Below are positions 15,554-22,658 of a stretch of DNA of 22,658 nucleotides, piece by piece. Every line of letters starts with the position of its first letter. Within the stretch, counting starts at the first letter, position 1. Origin of the DNA: DYGX01 sp035325905 (GTDB taxonomy: Bacteria > Chloroflexota > Anaerolineae > Aggregatilineales > Aggregatilineaceae); the NCBI GenBank assembly GCA_035325905.1, contig DAOKYY010000058.1, forward strand, positions 1 through 22,658, read 5' to 3'. Below the pieces are notes generated by a model. It was given only the letters and a program-made list of their open reading frames with translations, searched no databases and was not told the origin of the DNA. The position numbers were made by a program, and so were the translations under genes.

Positions 15554-16204
15554 TTGAAGATACGCACCAGCAACCTGCGCCTCGGATCGCTCGTCGCGCT
15601 GCCGGTTGTGCTCGCCGTGCTGCTGGCGGCCTGCGGGCAGGACGAGCGGGAGCCTACGCCCGCGCCGCCTACCCACACCGTCGCCGCGCTCGACGCGCCG
15701 GGTGACGCCCCGGCCGGGGACGCCGCGCTGGAGGTGGGCGATCCCGCGCCCGACTTCACGCTGCCGACCGCGAACGGCGGCGCCGTCTCGCTGGCCGACT
15801 ACAAGGGTCAGCAGCCGGTCTTGCTCTATTTCCACATGGCGGATGGCTGACCGCCCTGCAACCAGCAGATCGTCGATCTGCAAAATGACCCGGATCTTCA
15901 GGCGCTCGACGTGGCGCTCGTCAGCATCTCGACCGACCCCGCCGAGCAGCAAACTCCCATCATCGAGCAATACGGCGTGACCGTGCCGATGGCGGTGGAC
16001 GCCAACGGCGATGTGACCGCGCGGTACGATGTCCTGAAATGGGCGCTGCCCAACGGCGAGCCGGGGCACACCTTCGTCCTGGTGAACCGCGAGGGCGAGG
16101 TCGCCTGGATCCGCGACTACGGCGCGCCGGACCTGCCGACCCGCACGATGTATGTCGAGGTGCCGGAGCTTGTCGAGCAGATCCGCGCCGCCCTGCCGCA
16201 GTAG
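15554..16204 (+). CDS. Putative selenocysteine-containing redoxin-family lipoprotein (TGA read as Sec at codon 99)
   Basis: A 216-residue redox protein if TGA at 15848-15850 is read through. It starts at TTG 15554, six bases after AAGGAGG. Residues 1-26 are a lipoprotein signal peptide with lipobox LAAC (Cys27); a Pro/Ala-rich linker follows; from about residue 58 there is a redoxin/peroxiredoxin domain: VGDPAPDFTLPTANGG, then VLLYFHMADG, codon 99 TGA, PPC (Cys102), NQQIVDLQ, VALVSISTDP, and late GEPGHTFVLVNREGEVAWIRDYG, as in AhpC/TSA-Redoxin proteins. The TGA falls exactly on the nucleophile position of a CxxC-type motif (U-P-P-C), and the same frame continues for 117 codons to TAG at 16202. 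A SECIS-like hairpin lies just after it. It should be a membrane-anchored thiol/selenol peroxidase or disulfide reductase. The alternative is a pseudogene or sequencing error (TGC to TGA). No selABCD genes are in the window. Confidence 0.8.
15848..15881 (+). promoter_or_regulatory. UGA(Sec) codon with bacterial SECIS-like hairpin
   Basis: After TGA (15848-15850) come 14 bases and then GCAGATC (15865-15871), loop GTC (15872-15874) and GATCTGC (15875-15881), a perfect 7-bp stem. The apical loop begins 21 nt after the TGA, starts with G and has U second. Known bacterial SECIS elements, such as E. coli fdhF, carry a short upper stem with G-U in the apical loop at about this distance, to be bound by SelB. 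The fdhF bulged U is absent. The hairpin lies inside the coding sequence, as bacterial SECIS elements do. Confidence 0.7.
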
Positions 16205-16225
16205 ACGCGGCCAGTACAGGCTAAA

Positions 16226-16262
16226 CCTGCCGGGGCCGTGGAATGCGCGCGGCCCCGGCAGG
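16226..16262 (+). terminator. Strong GC hairpin after the selenoprotein gene, possible terminator
   Basis: CCTGCCGGGGCCG (16226-16238) and CGGCCCCGGCAGG (16250-16262) are perfect 13-base complements around an 11-base loop, beginning 22 bp after the stop at 16204. No T run follows, so it would be a non-canonical (U-less) terminator or a 3' stabilising hairpin. Confidence 0.5.
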
Positions 16263-16283
16263 CGGCGGAGCCGGGTGGGCGCA

Positions 16284-16313
16284 TTCGCACTTCCCCCGCG
16301 CGGGTGCTAGAAT
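16284..16313 (+). promoter_or_regulatory. Promoter of the SHMT-GcvT gene, extended -10 type
   Basis: TTCGCA (16284-16289), 18 bp, then TAGAAT (16308-16313), preceded by TGC, giving an extended -10 TGnTAGAAT. The predicted start near 16320 leaves a leader of about 60 nt before the ATG at 16379. Confidence 0.5.
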
Positions 16314-16324
16314 TCAGGCCAGAA

Positions 16325-16349
16325 CGTGCGCCTCAGGCACGATATTTTT
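16325..16349 (+). promoter_or_regulatory. Small hairpin plus T run in the leader of the SHMT-GcvT gene
   Basis: CGTGC (16325-16329) and GCACG (16337-16341), seven-base loop, followed by ATATTTTT. It lies at the very start of the predicted mRNA. It could be an attenuator or a weak terminator of upstream transcription. The leader is too short for a glycine riboswitch aptamer and I see no match to one. Confidence 0.3.
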
Positions 16350-16378
16350 GCTTAAGACACGGCTCGAATGGAGTTCTC

Positions 16379-19300
16379 ATGGACGACTTTCTGTTTCGCG
16401 GCGATCTGGCCGACCTCGACCCGGACGTGGCGGCGCTGGTCGATCTCGAAGCCCTGCGCCAGGCCCGCCGCCTGATCCTGATTCCCTCGGAATCGACGGT
16501 TCCGGCGGCGGTGCGCCAGGCGCTCGGCTCGGTCTTTCACAACATCTACGCCGAGGGCTATCCCAGCCCGGACTGGCACGCGTTCGATCAGTCGCAGATT
16601 CTGGATGCGGATATGCGGCTGGCCGAGTACCGGCGCTATTCCGACGCCCGTTACTACAAGGGCACCGAGTTCGCGGACCTGATCGAGAGCCTGGCGCGGC
16701 GGCGCGCAGCGGAGCTGTTCGCTAACGGCTCGGCTGCGGCGGAAGACCTGTGGGTCAACGTCCAGCCGCTCAGCGGCGCGCCCGCCAACAACGCGGTGTT
16801 CAGCGCGCTGATCCAGCCGGGCGACACGATCATGGGGATGGACCTGCTGCACGGCGGCCATCTGACGCACGGCAGCCCGGTCAACCGCAGCGGGATGCTT
16901 TACAACGTCGTCAGCTACGGCGTCGATTCGCAAACCGAGCTGCTCGACTACGACCGCATCCGCCAGCTTGCGCTGGACCACCGGCCCAAGATCATTATCG
17001 CGGGCTACACCTCGTATCCGCTCGCGCCGGATTGGGCGGCGTTCCGCGCCATCGCGGACGAGGCGGGCGCGGTGCTGCTGGCTGACATCTCGCATGTGTC
17101 TGGGCTGGTGGTCGCGGGCGCGTTCCCCTCGCCGATCGGCTTCGCGCATGTGATCAGCTTCACCACGCACAAGACGATGGCCGGGCCGCGCGGCGCCGTG
17201 CTGATCACCGCCGATCCGAAGCTGGCGCGCAAGCTCGACCGGGCGGTCTTCCCCGGCGAGCAGGGCGGGCCGCACATGAACGCGATCGCCGGGATGGCGG
17301 TCGCCTTCAAGCTGGCGGCGACCGAGCAGTTTCACGCGCTCCAGCGCCAGACGGTCGCCAACGCGCGGCGGCTCGCCGCCCGGCTGGCGGAGCGCGGGCT
17401 GCGCATCCCGCATGGGGGGACCGACTCGCACCTGCTGCTGGTGGACTGCAAATCGATCGTGGGCGAAGATGGGACGGCGCTCAGCGGCGACATGGCGGCG
17501 CGCATCCTCGACCTGGCGGGCATCGTCTGCAACCGCAACACCATCCCCGGCGACGCGTCGGCGTTTGGCGCGTCGGGCATCCGCCTGGGGACGCCCTGGG
17601 TCACGCAGCGTGGCTTCCGCGAGGCGGAGATCGACCAGCTGGGCGACCTGATCGCGGACGTGCTGCACGCCTGCCGCCCGTTCAGCTATCTCGCCAGCGG
17701 CGGCAAGGATACGCCGCGCGCCAAGATCGGCTTCGAGACGCTCTCCGCCGTGCGCGAGGCGGTCGACCGGCTGGCGGCGAGCGCCGGGATCGACTACGAG
17801 GTGCCGGACCTGGCCGCCTATCCGAAAGAACGGGACGCCGCGATCGAGCACTTTAACCTGACGCCCGGCGACGACGAGCCGGACGGCTGGCGCACGATTG
17901 ACATCTACGGCGAAAACGCGCCCGCCTTCCTGGACGTGGCGCTGACCAGCGACGTGCTGGCGCTCGGCGTGGACGAGTACCAGCTTACGCGCGTGCTCGG
18001 TCCCGACGGGGCGCTGCTGGCGAACGGCGTGCTCCACCGCCTGAACCCGGACGCCTATCACCTGCATGTCGATCGCGGGCTGGGCCGCGTCAGCCGCTGG
18101 CTGCGCGCGCTGTCCGATGGCTTCGTGGACTTTGACCCGCAGGATGTGACGGCGAAGGCGCCGGGGCCGGTCAGCGTTAGCCCGCTGGCCGCCGAGCCGG
18201 ACATGAGCGCCTACGAAGGCAACTTTGACGACGCGCTGGCCGGGATCGACCCGCGCAAGGCGTACTTTGTCGGCGCGCGGGCGCGCGGCCCGCTGACCAG
18301 CGAGGTCAAGCCGGTCTTCACGTGGGAAGAACCAGCCGACCCGCCGCTCAAGCGCACCTCACTCTACGAGTTGCACAAAGAGCTGGGCGCCAATATGGTC
18401 CCCTTCGCGGGCTACGATATGCCGGTGTGGTACACCTCGGTCAGCGCCGAGCACGGCGCGACGCGCACCGGCGCCGGACTGTTCGACGTGTCGCACATGG
18501 GCGTCTTCGACTTTCGCGGGCCGGGCGCGGAGCCGTTCCTCAACGCGCTGACGACCAACGACGTCACGGCGCTGGAGCCGGGGCACGCGCACTACAACTA
18601 TCTGCTCGGCGTGGACGGCGTCCCGATCGATGACATCTTCATCTACCGGCTGGAGCCGGAGTATTTCGTCGTCGTGGTGAATGCCTCCAACAACGATAAA
18701 GACTGGGCGTGGATCACCGGGCTGCAAGCGGGTAAGTACGCCATCGACCCGGACCGGCCAGACGCCGCGCTGCCGGGCCGCGACGCGGTCTCGATCCGCG
18801 ACCTGCGCGACCCGGCGCTTGGCGCGGAGCGGCGGGTAGACATCGCGCTGCAAGGCCCGCTGAGCCGTGACATTCTGCTCGGTCTGTACGGCAGCGCCGA
18901 AGATAAAGCGCGGGTCAAGGCGCTGCCCTGGGCCGGCGTGACGCGCGCCAGCCTCGGCGGCTACGACCTGATCGTGGCGCGGACCGGCTACACCGGCGAG
19001 CGTGTCGCCTATGAAATCTTCATCGATCCCGATAAAGCGCCGGGGCTGTTCAAGGACTTGGTCGAAGGCGGCGCGACCCCGGTCGGCCTGGCGGCGCGCG
19101 ATAGCCTGCGGACCGAGGCCGGACTGCCGCTATACGGGCACGAGCTGGCGGGCGATCTGAGCCTCAACCCCGCCGACGCCGGCTTCGGCAGCTACGCCAA
19201 GCTCTGGAAGCCGTTCTTTATCGGCAAGGCCGCGTTTGTGGCCCACGAGCGCGAGCGCGACGCCGTCGTGACTCGCTTCCGGCTGGACAGCAAGGGAATG

Positions 19301-19570
19301 CGCGCGCCGCACCCCGGCGATCCGCTGATCGACAGCCGGGGGCGCGTGGTGGGCCGCGTCACATCGTGCAGCATCGACACCGAGGGCTATTCGCTCGGCC
19401 AGGCGCTGATCAAGCTGACCCACGCCGGCGAAGGCACGCCGCTGCTGGTCTACGCCGGGGCGGACCGCACCGCTTTCAAGAAGCCGCTGGGCGAGCTAGC
19501 AATTGGCGACAAGACGGTCGTCCCCGCGCCGGTGACGGTGCTGAGCCGCTTCCCGGCGCGCAAGAAGTAG
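16379..19570 (+). CDS. Fused serine hydroxymethyltransferase - aminomethyltransferase (GlyA-GcvT)
   Basis: One 1063-residue frame with two enzymes. Residues about 15-435 are SHMT: IPSES, IYAEGYP, VQPLSGAPANNAVF, ADISHVSGLVVAG and the PLP lysine in SFTTHKTMAGPRG (Lys265). About 28 extra residues separate EGYP from RYYKG, which are nearly adjacent in ordinary SHMT. Residues about 655-1063 are GcvT (T-protein): ELGANMVPFAGYDMPVWY, LFDVSHMG, LGVDGVPIDDIFIYRL with Asp751-Asp752, RTGYTGE and LAARDSLRTEAGLPLYGHE. Residues 509-577 look like a worn-out GcvT segment. GcvT makes 5,10-methylene-THF from the glycine methylamine group on H-protein, and SHMT uses it to turn glycine into serine; fusion would favour channelling. 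The ATG at 16379 has GGAG five bases upstream. P- and H-protein genes are not in the window. It stands as its own transcription unit, with a promoter and a bidirectional terminator. Confidence 0.93.
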   Translation: MDDFLFRGDLADLDPDVAALVDLEALRQARRLILIPSESTVPAAVRQALGSVFHNIYAEGYPSPDWHAFDQSQILDADMRLAEYRRYSDARYYKGTEFADLIESLARRRAAELFANGSAAAEDLWVNVQPLSGAPANNAVFSALIQPGDTIMGMDLLHGGHLTHGSPVNRSGMLYNVVSYGVDSQTELLDYDRIRQLALDHRPKIIIAGYTSYPLAPDWAAFRAIADEAGAVLLADISHVSGLVVAGAFPSPIGFAHVISFTTHKTMAGPRGAVLITADPKLARKLDRAVFPGEQGGPHMNAIAGMAVAFKLAATEQFHALQRQTVANARRLAARLAERGLRIPHGGTDSHLLLVDCKSIVGEDGTALSGDMAARILDLAGIVCNRNTIPGDASAFGASGIRLGTPWVTQRGFREAEIDQLGDLIADVLHACRPFSYLASGGKDTPRAKIGFETLSAVREAVDRLAASAGIDYEVPDLAAYPKERDAAIEHFNLTPGDDEPDGWRTIDIYGENAPAFLDVALTSDVLALGVDEYQLTRVLGPDGALLANGVLHRLNPDAYHLHVDRGLGRVSRWLRALSDGFVDFDPQDVTAKAPGPVSVSPLAAEPDMSAYEGNFDDALAGIDPRKAYFVGARARGPLTSEVKPVFTWEEPADPPLKRTSLYELHKELGANMVPFAGYDMPVWYTSVSAEHGATRTGAGLFDVSHMGVFDFRGPGAEPFLNALTTNDVTALEPGHAHYNYLLGVDGVPIDDIFIYRLEPEYFVVVVNASNNDKDWAWITGLQAGKYAIDPDRPDAALPGRDAVSIRDLRDPALGAERRVDIALQGPLSRDILLGLYGSAEDKARVKALPWAGVTRASLGGYDLIVARTGYTGERVAYEIFIDPDKAPGLFKDLVEGGATPVGLAARDSLRTEAGLPLYGHELAGDLSLNPADAGFGSYAKLWKPFFIGKAAFVAHERERDAVVTRFRLDSKGMRAPHPGDPLIDSRGRVVGRVTSCSIDTEGYSLGQALIKLTHAGEGTPLLVYAGADRTAFKKPLGELAIGDKTVVPAPVTVLSRFPARKK

Positions 19571-19610
19571 GCGCGACGAACAGGGCGCTTTGCCTCTCGC
19601 TCAAGAAAAG

Positions 19611-19638
19611 CAGCCCCGGCTTGATCAGGCCGGGGCTG
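19611..19638. terminator. Bidirectional terminator between the convergent SHMT-GcvT and kinase genes
   Basis: CAGCCCCGGC (19611-19620) pairs perfectly with GCCGGGGCTG (19629-19638) around an eight-base loop (TTGATCAG). On the plus strand TTGTTGG follows; on the minus strand CTTTTCTTG follows. It lies 40 bp after the fusion gene's stop and 29 bp beyond the likely kinase stop, so it can serve both. Confidence 0.75.
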
Positions 19639-19666
19639 TTGTTGGCTGTCGATCTGCCAGGAATGA

Positions 19667-22658
19667 TTAGCCGAGGAAAGGGACGCCGGGGTCCTCGGTC
19701 GTCAGGAGCGGCGGCTCCGTCGGCGNNNNNNNNNNNNNNNNNNNNNNNNNNNNNNNNNNNNNNNNNNNNNNNNNNNNNNNNNNNNNNNNNNNNNNNNNNN
19801 NNNNNNNNNNNNNNNNNNNNNNNNNGTGCTGGTCGGCCGTGGTGTGTTGGTTGGCGGGATGGGCGTATTGGTCGGCGGCACCGGCGTGTTGGTCGCGGTT
19901 GGACGCGGGCGCGGCGTGGGCGGCTGGATCAGGAACGTTGGCGCGGACGGCGTGCTGGTCGCCGTTGGGACGCGCGTGCGCGTGGGCGCCTGCGTCGGCG
20001 GCCGGTAGTGCACCGGCGGCGCGACGGCGTTCGGCACCGTCAGGCACCCGCCGGTCGCGATCGTGTCGTGCTGCGCGATCCAGGCGTATTCCACGTCGCG
20101 CAGCTCGATGCGCCACCACATCGACTGGTTGGCGTCGTCCTTTGACCAGCCGAGCGCGGTACCGCCCGCGCCTGCGCCGATCAGGCCGATGATGCCCCGG
20201 TCTTCGCCGGGGCCGACGCGCAGGCGCACGCCGCTGCGCGTCGCGATGACGGTGCACGCCGACACCGACACGCTATTCTGATGGTCCGCCGGGTATTGCC
20301 AGACCGGATAGAAATCCGCCGCGCCGTCCGCCGTGACGCGGAACTCCTGCCGATTTAGCAGGTCAAGCAGGTAGATTTCGCGGTTTCCGTCCCGATCCGA
20401 GCTAAAGGCGATCCAGTTGCCGTCTGGCGACCAGGCGGGATCGAGGTCGTCGGCGGGGTCGTCGGTCAGGCGGTCGAGGCGGTCGCTTAATAGCTCGCGC
20501 CGGTAAATGTTCGCGTTCCCGTCGCGCCGCGACACGTAAGCGATCCAGTTGCCGTCGGGCGACCAGGCAGGCTGCGTCGCGCCGGCCGGGTCCTCGGTCA
20601 GCCGGACGATTTCCTGGTTGGCGTCCATCACGTAGATGTCAAACACGCCTTCGCGATCCGAGGCAAACGCCAGGCGCGTGCCATCGGGCGACCACGCGGG
20701 CGAGCGGTCGGTGGCGGCGTGGCGGGTAAGCCGGCGCACCGAGCCGCCTTCGGCGTCCATGACGTAAATTTCGGGGTTCCCGTCGCGGTCGGAGACGAAC
20801 GCCAGCCAGCGGCCGTCCGGCGACCAGGCCGGCTCATAATCCGCCGCGTCGTCTTCTGTCAGGCGATACAGCGCGCCGGTGGCGCTTTCCAGCGCGAAAA
20901 TCTCGCGGTTGCCCTCGCGCATCGAGACAAACGCGATCCGGTTCCCATCCGGCGACCAGGCCGGGTCGCTTTCCGCGGCCTGCTCGGCTGTCACGCGCTC
21001 CAGCGGCGAGCCATCCAGCTCCATCCGGTATAGCTCGGAGTTGCCGTCGCGCTCAGAGACAAAGGCGAGCTGGCCGCCTCCGCCGCCCACAGCGGTCGCA
21101 ACGCTCGCGGCGGCCACTGCCAGCCAGTCCGGCTGCGAGGTAGGCGTCGGCGGGGGAGGGGTCGGGCTGGGCGGCGGCAGCGTGTCCGTCGGGACCGGCG
21201 TATCGGTGAGCCGGGCGGTCGGCTCCGGCGTGTTCGACGGCGTTGGCGTCGGCGTGGGCGTCTCGGTCGGCGGGTGAAGCGCAAGCTCGGTTGCCGTGAG
21301 CAGCGCCGCGGGAAGCTCGGTCTCGGTCGGCGTGGCCGAAGGCGTGGCCGTATCCGTCGGCGTCGGCGTGCTGGACGGGCGCAGCGCGACGATCGTTTGC
21401 TGGAGCGCGGTCGCGCTCATGATCGCGTTGACCTGCACCGGGTTCACAGGCGTATCGACCGGACCGCTTGGGGTATCGGCATTGTCGCCCAGGCGGGTCA
21501 GCGCCAGCAACCCGAACAGCCCGACAATCCCAAGCGTCGCGACCCCGGCCAGCGGGCGGCGGAAGAACGGACGGCGCGGCGCTTCCGCCGGGCGGTATAC
21601 TTCCTCGCCGCCGGTGTCGTGAAACTCGCGCTCATCGGTATCGTGGTTGACCCCGTTTCGGGACGGGGCCGCTACGACGGCGGGCGCTTCTTCGGCGGCT
21701 GGCTCGTCGCGCACGCTGGTGTCCGGCTCGCGTAGATCGTCCTCACCGTCCGGCTCGTCCGATCCGGCCAGCGGTGCGTCCGGCATGGTGACGAGCGGTG
21801 TCGGGATCGGCGCGCCAAGATCGCCGTTGCCGCCCTCAACCGGCTGGTAGCCGTCGAAGGCGAACAGCGGCTTCTTGAGCAGCGGCCCGACGAAATATCC
21901 GGTATACTCGCCCGGATTTTCCACGATCGCTTCGGCGAATGCGCTGGCGAACGCCGAGACGGTCGGGAAGCGGTCGTCGGGGTCTTTCGCCATCGCGTTC
22001 GCCAGAACTTCTTCGAGCGCTTCGGGCAGCTCGGGCCGGTAGACGCGCGGCGGGATCGGGTCTTCGTGCAGGTGCTTGTGCATCTGCGCGTAGGCGGTTG
22101 GGACTTCGAACGGCAGGTGGCCGGTGACGAGCGTGTACGCCATGCCGCCGAGCGCGTACTGGTCGGTGGCCGGGCCAAGCGCCTCGGCGCGCCACTGTTC
22201 GGGCGCCATATAAACGGGCGTCCCAAGAGAGACGCCCGAACGGGTCAGCGTCTCGGTGGTTTCGAGCAGCTTGGCGATGCCGAAGTCCACGATGTAGGCG
22301 CTGCCCTGCGTGTCGAACATGACATTGCTGGGCTTGATGTCGCGATGGATGACGCCGCGCGAGTGGGCGTAATCGAGCGCGCTGGCGAGCTGGTCGAGCA
22401 CGTCGGCGATCTCGCCCAGCGAGGGCAGGGGCGTGTCGGTGTGGACGTGCTGCGCCATGCGCTCGTCGAGCGTGCCGCCTTCGAGCAGGCGCATCACGAC
22501 GTAATAAGTGCCGCGCTCGGTGCCATAGTCGTAAATGGGGATGATGTGGCGGTGTTCGAGCGAGCCGGCGGTCTCCGCCTCGCGGTGAAAACGCTCCACG
22601 TAGTTGACGCGGCGCAGCGTCATGGTCGAGAGCACTTTGATCGCGACCCAGCGCTTCA
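19667..22658 (-). CDS. Receptor-type Ser/Thr protein kinase with TolB-like PD40 propeller and SH3b domain (5' end outside window, assembly gap inside)
   Basis: The frame enters from the right edge within the kinase N-lobe: the first visible residues KRWVAIK hold the ATP-binding lysine, so the true start is beyond the window. The C-lobe shows HRDIKPSN (catalytic Asp106), DFGIAK (Asp124) and MAPEQ: a PknB-type Hanks kinase. It is followed by an acidic juxtamembrane stretch, one membrane helix (about 369-388), a Pro/Thr linker, then about 260 residues of PD40 repeats (five AWSPDG units plus half units at each end, making a six-bladed TolB-like propeller), an SH3b domain (GVRLRVGPGEDRG to AWIAQHD), and a PTNTP-rich tail. 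The tail is broken by 100 N. Beyond the gap the frame ending TEDPGVPFLG at 19667 looks like the real C-terminus, but the frame across the gap is not determined. It probably senses an extracytoplasmic signal, perhaps wall material, through the propeller and SH3b. Confidence 0.9.
19726..19825. other. Assembly gap (100 N)
   Basis: Exactly 100 N, a conventional placeholder, so the real length is unknown. It falls within the part of the kinase gene coding the Pro/Thr tail, right next to about 21-bp near-repeats (19826-19900, units like GGCGTGTTGGTCGGCGGCACC), which probably broke the assembly. Confidence 0.97.
20290..21075 (-). repeat. Tandem PD40 (WD40-like) propeller repeats in the kinase gene
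   Basis: Five units of about 43-44 codons, each with (S/P)AWSPDG-x-x-(I/L)A(F/Y)-x-S-x-R-(D/E)G, lie in a row, flanked by an opening half unit (QLAFVSERDGNSELY) and a closing broken one (FYPVWQY). This is the velcro closure expected for a six-bladed propeller. The DNA copies are similar but not identical, pointing to old internal duplication. Confidence 0.85.

Noticed and set aside
15911..16204. A separate 97-residue gene starting at the ATG at 15911, with a 98-residue truncated gene before it (15554-15850).
   Set aside because: Both pieces are in the same frame, neither is a complete fold, the ATG at 15911 falls in the middle of a beta strand (DVALVSIS) with no Shine-Dalgarno, and the bases between TGA and 15911 code for conserved-looking redoxin sequence.
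16314..16378. A glycine riboswitch ahead of the SHMT-GcvT gene.
   Set aside because: The leader is only about 60 nt and shows none of the tandem aptamer core; only a small hairpin is visible.
16352..18067. A 571-codon open frame on the minus strand.
   Set aside because: Antisense shadow of the SHMT part of the fusion gene.
22633..22635. A GTG start for the kinase at 22635.
   Set aside because: The frame continues to the window edge and the upstream codons give VAIK, the kinase ATP-binding motif, so the true start is outside.

Overview
The window looks like a piece of a high-GC genome from the phylum Chloroflexota, probably an Anaerolineae-type lineage. This is an inference from style: uniformly GC-rich third codon positions, extracytoplasmic proteins with long Pro/Thr linkers of the PTNTPxP type, a Ser/Thr kinase joined to a TolB-like propeller and a bacterial SH3 domain, a DUF3048 protein, and several lipoproteins. 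There is no rRNA or other phylogenetic marker, and I do not name a genus. A 100-base run of N (19726-19825) shows the piece is a scaffold.

Layout. The left part (1-9459) is on the minus strand: a lipoprotein cut by the left edge; a TPR-repeat protein with an alkaline-phosphatase-superfamily gene upstream of it, probably one transcript; glutamate dehydrogenase with its own promoter and a clear terminator; a small lipoprotein; a DUF3048 protein; and a membrane GT-C-type glycosyltransferase. A 271-base divergent intergenic region (9460-9730) separates these from plus-strand genes (9731-19570): cutA overlapping a PIG-L/LmbE deacetylase, two unrecognised genes, phosphoenolpyruvate carboxylase, a thioredoxin-fold lipoprotein with an in-frame TGA at its active site, and a fused serine hydroxymethyltransferase/aminomethyltransferase. 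A bidirectional terminator then meets a convergent minus-strand receptor-type Ser/Thr kinase, which runs off the right edge.

How the genes fit together. Ppc, GdhA and the SHMT-GcvT fusion are central carbon/nitrogen enzymes (anaplerosis, glutamate/2-oxoglutarate exchange, glycine/serine/one-carbon exchange). They look like independently transcribed housekeeping genes, not one operon. The kinase, lipoproteins, DUF3048 protein and glycosyltransferase concern the cell envelope.

Most notable: (1) the redox lipoprotein at 15554-16204 appears to be a selenoprotein. TGA stands at the first position of a CxxC-type motif (U99-P-P-C102), the same frame stays open with a sensible fold on both sides, and a perfect 7-bp stem with loop GUC starts 15 nt after the TGA, at the distance expected for a bacterial SECIS. 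(2) The 1063-residue SHMT-GcvT fusion carries, between its two enzyme domains, a degenerate second GcvT-like segment lacking the catalytic Asp pair. (3) Two intergenic short tandem-repeat arrays, one of 10-bp and one of 7-bp period, lie at gene ends; part of the first is inverted and seems to form the terminator of the glycosyltransferase gene.
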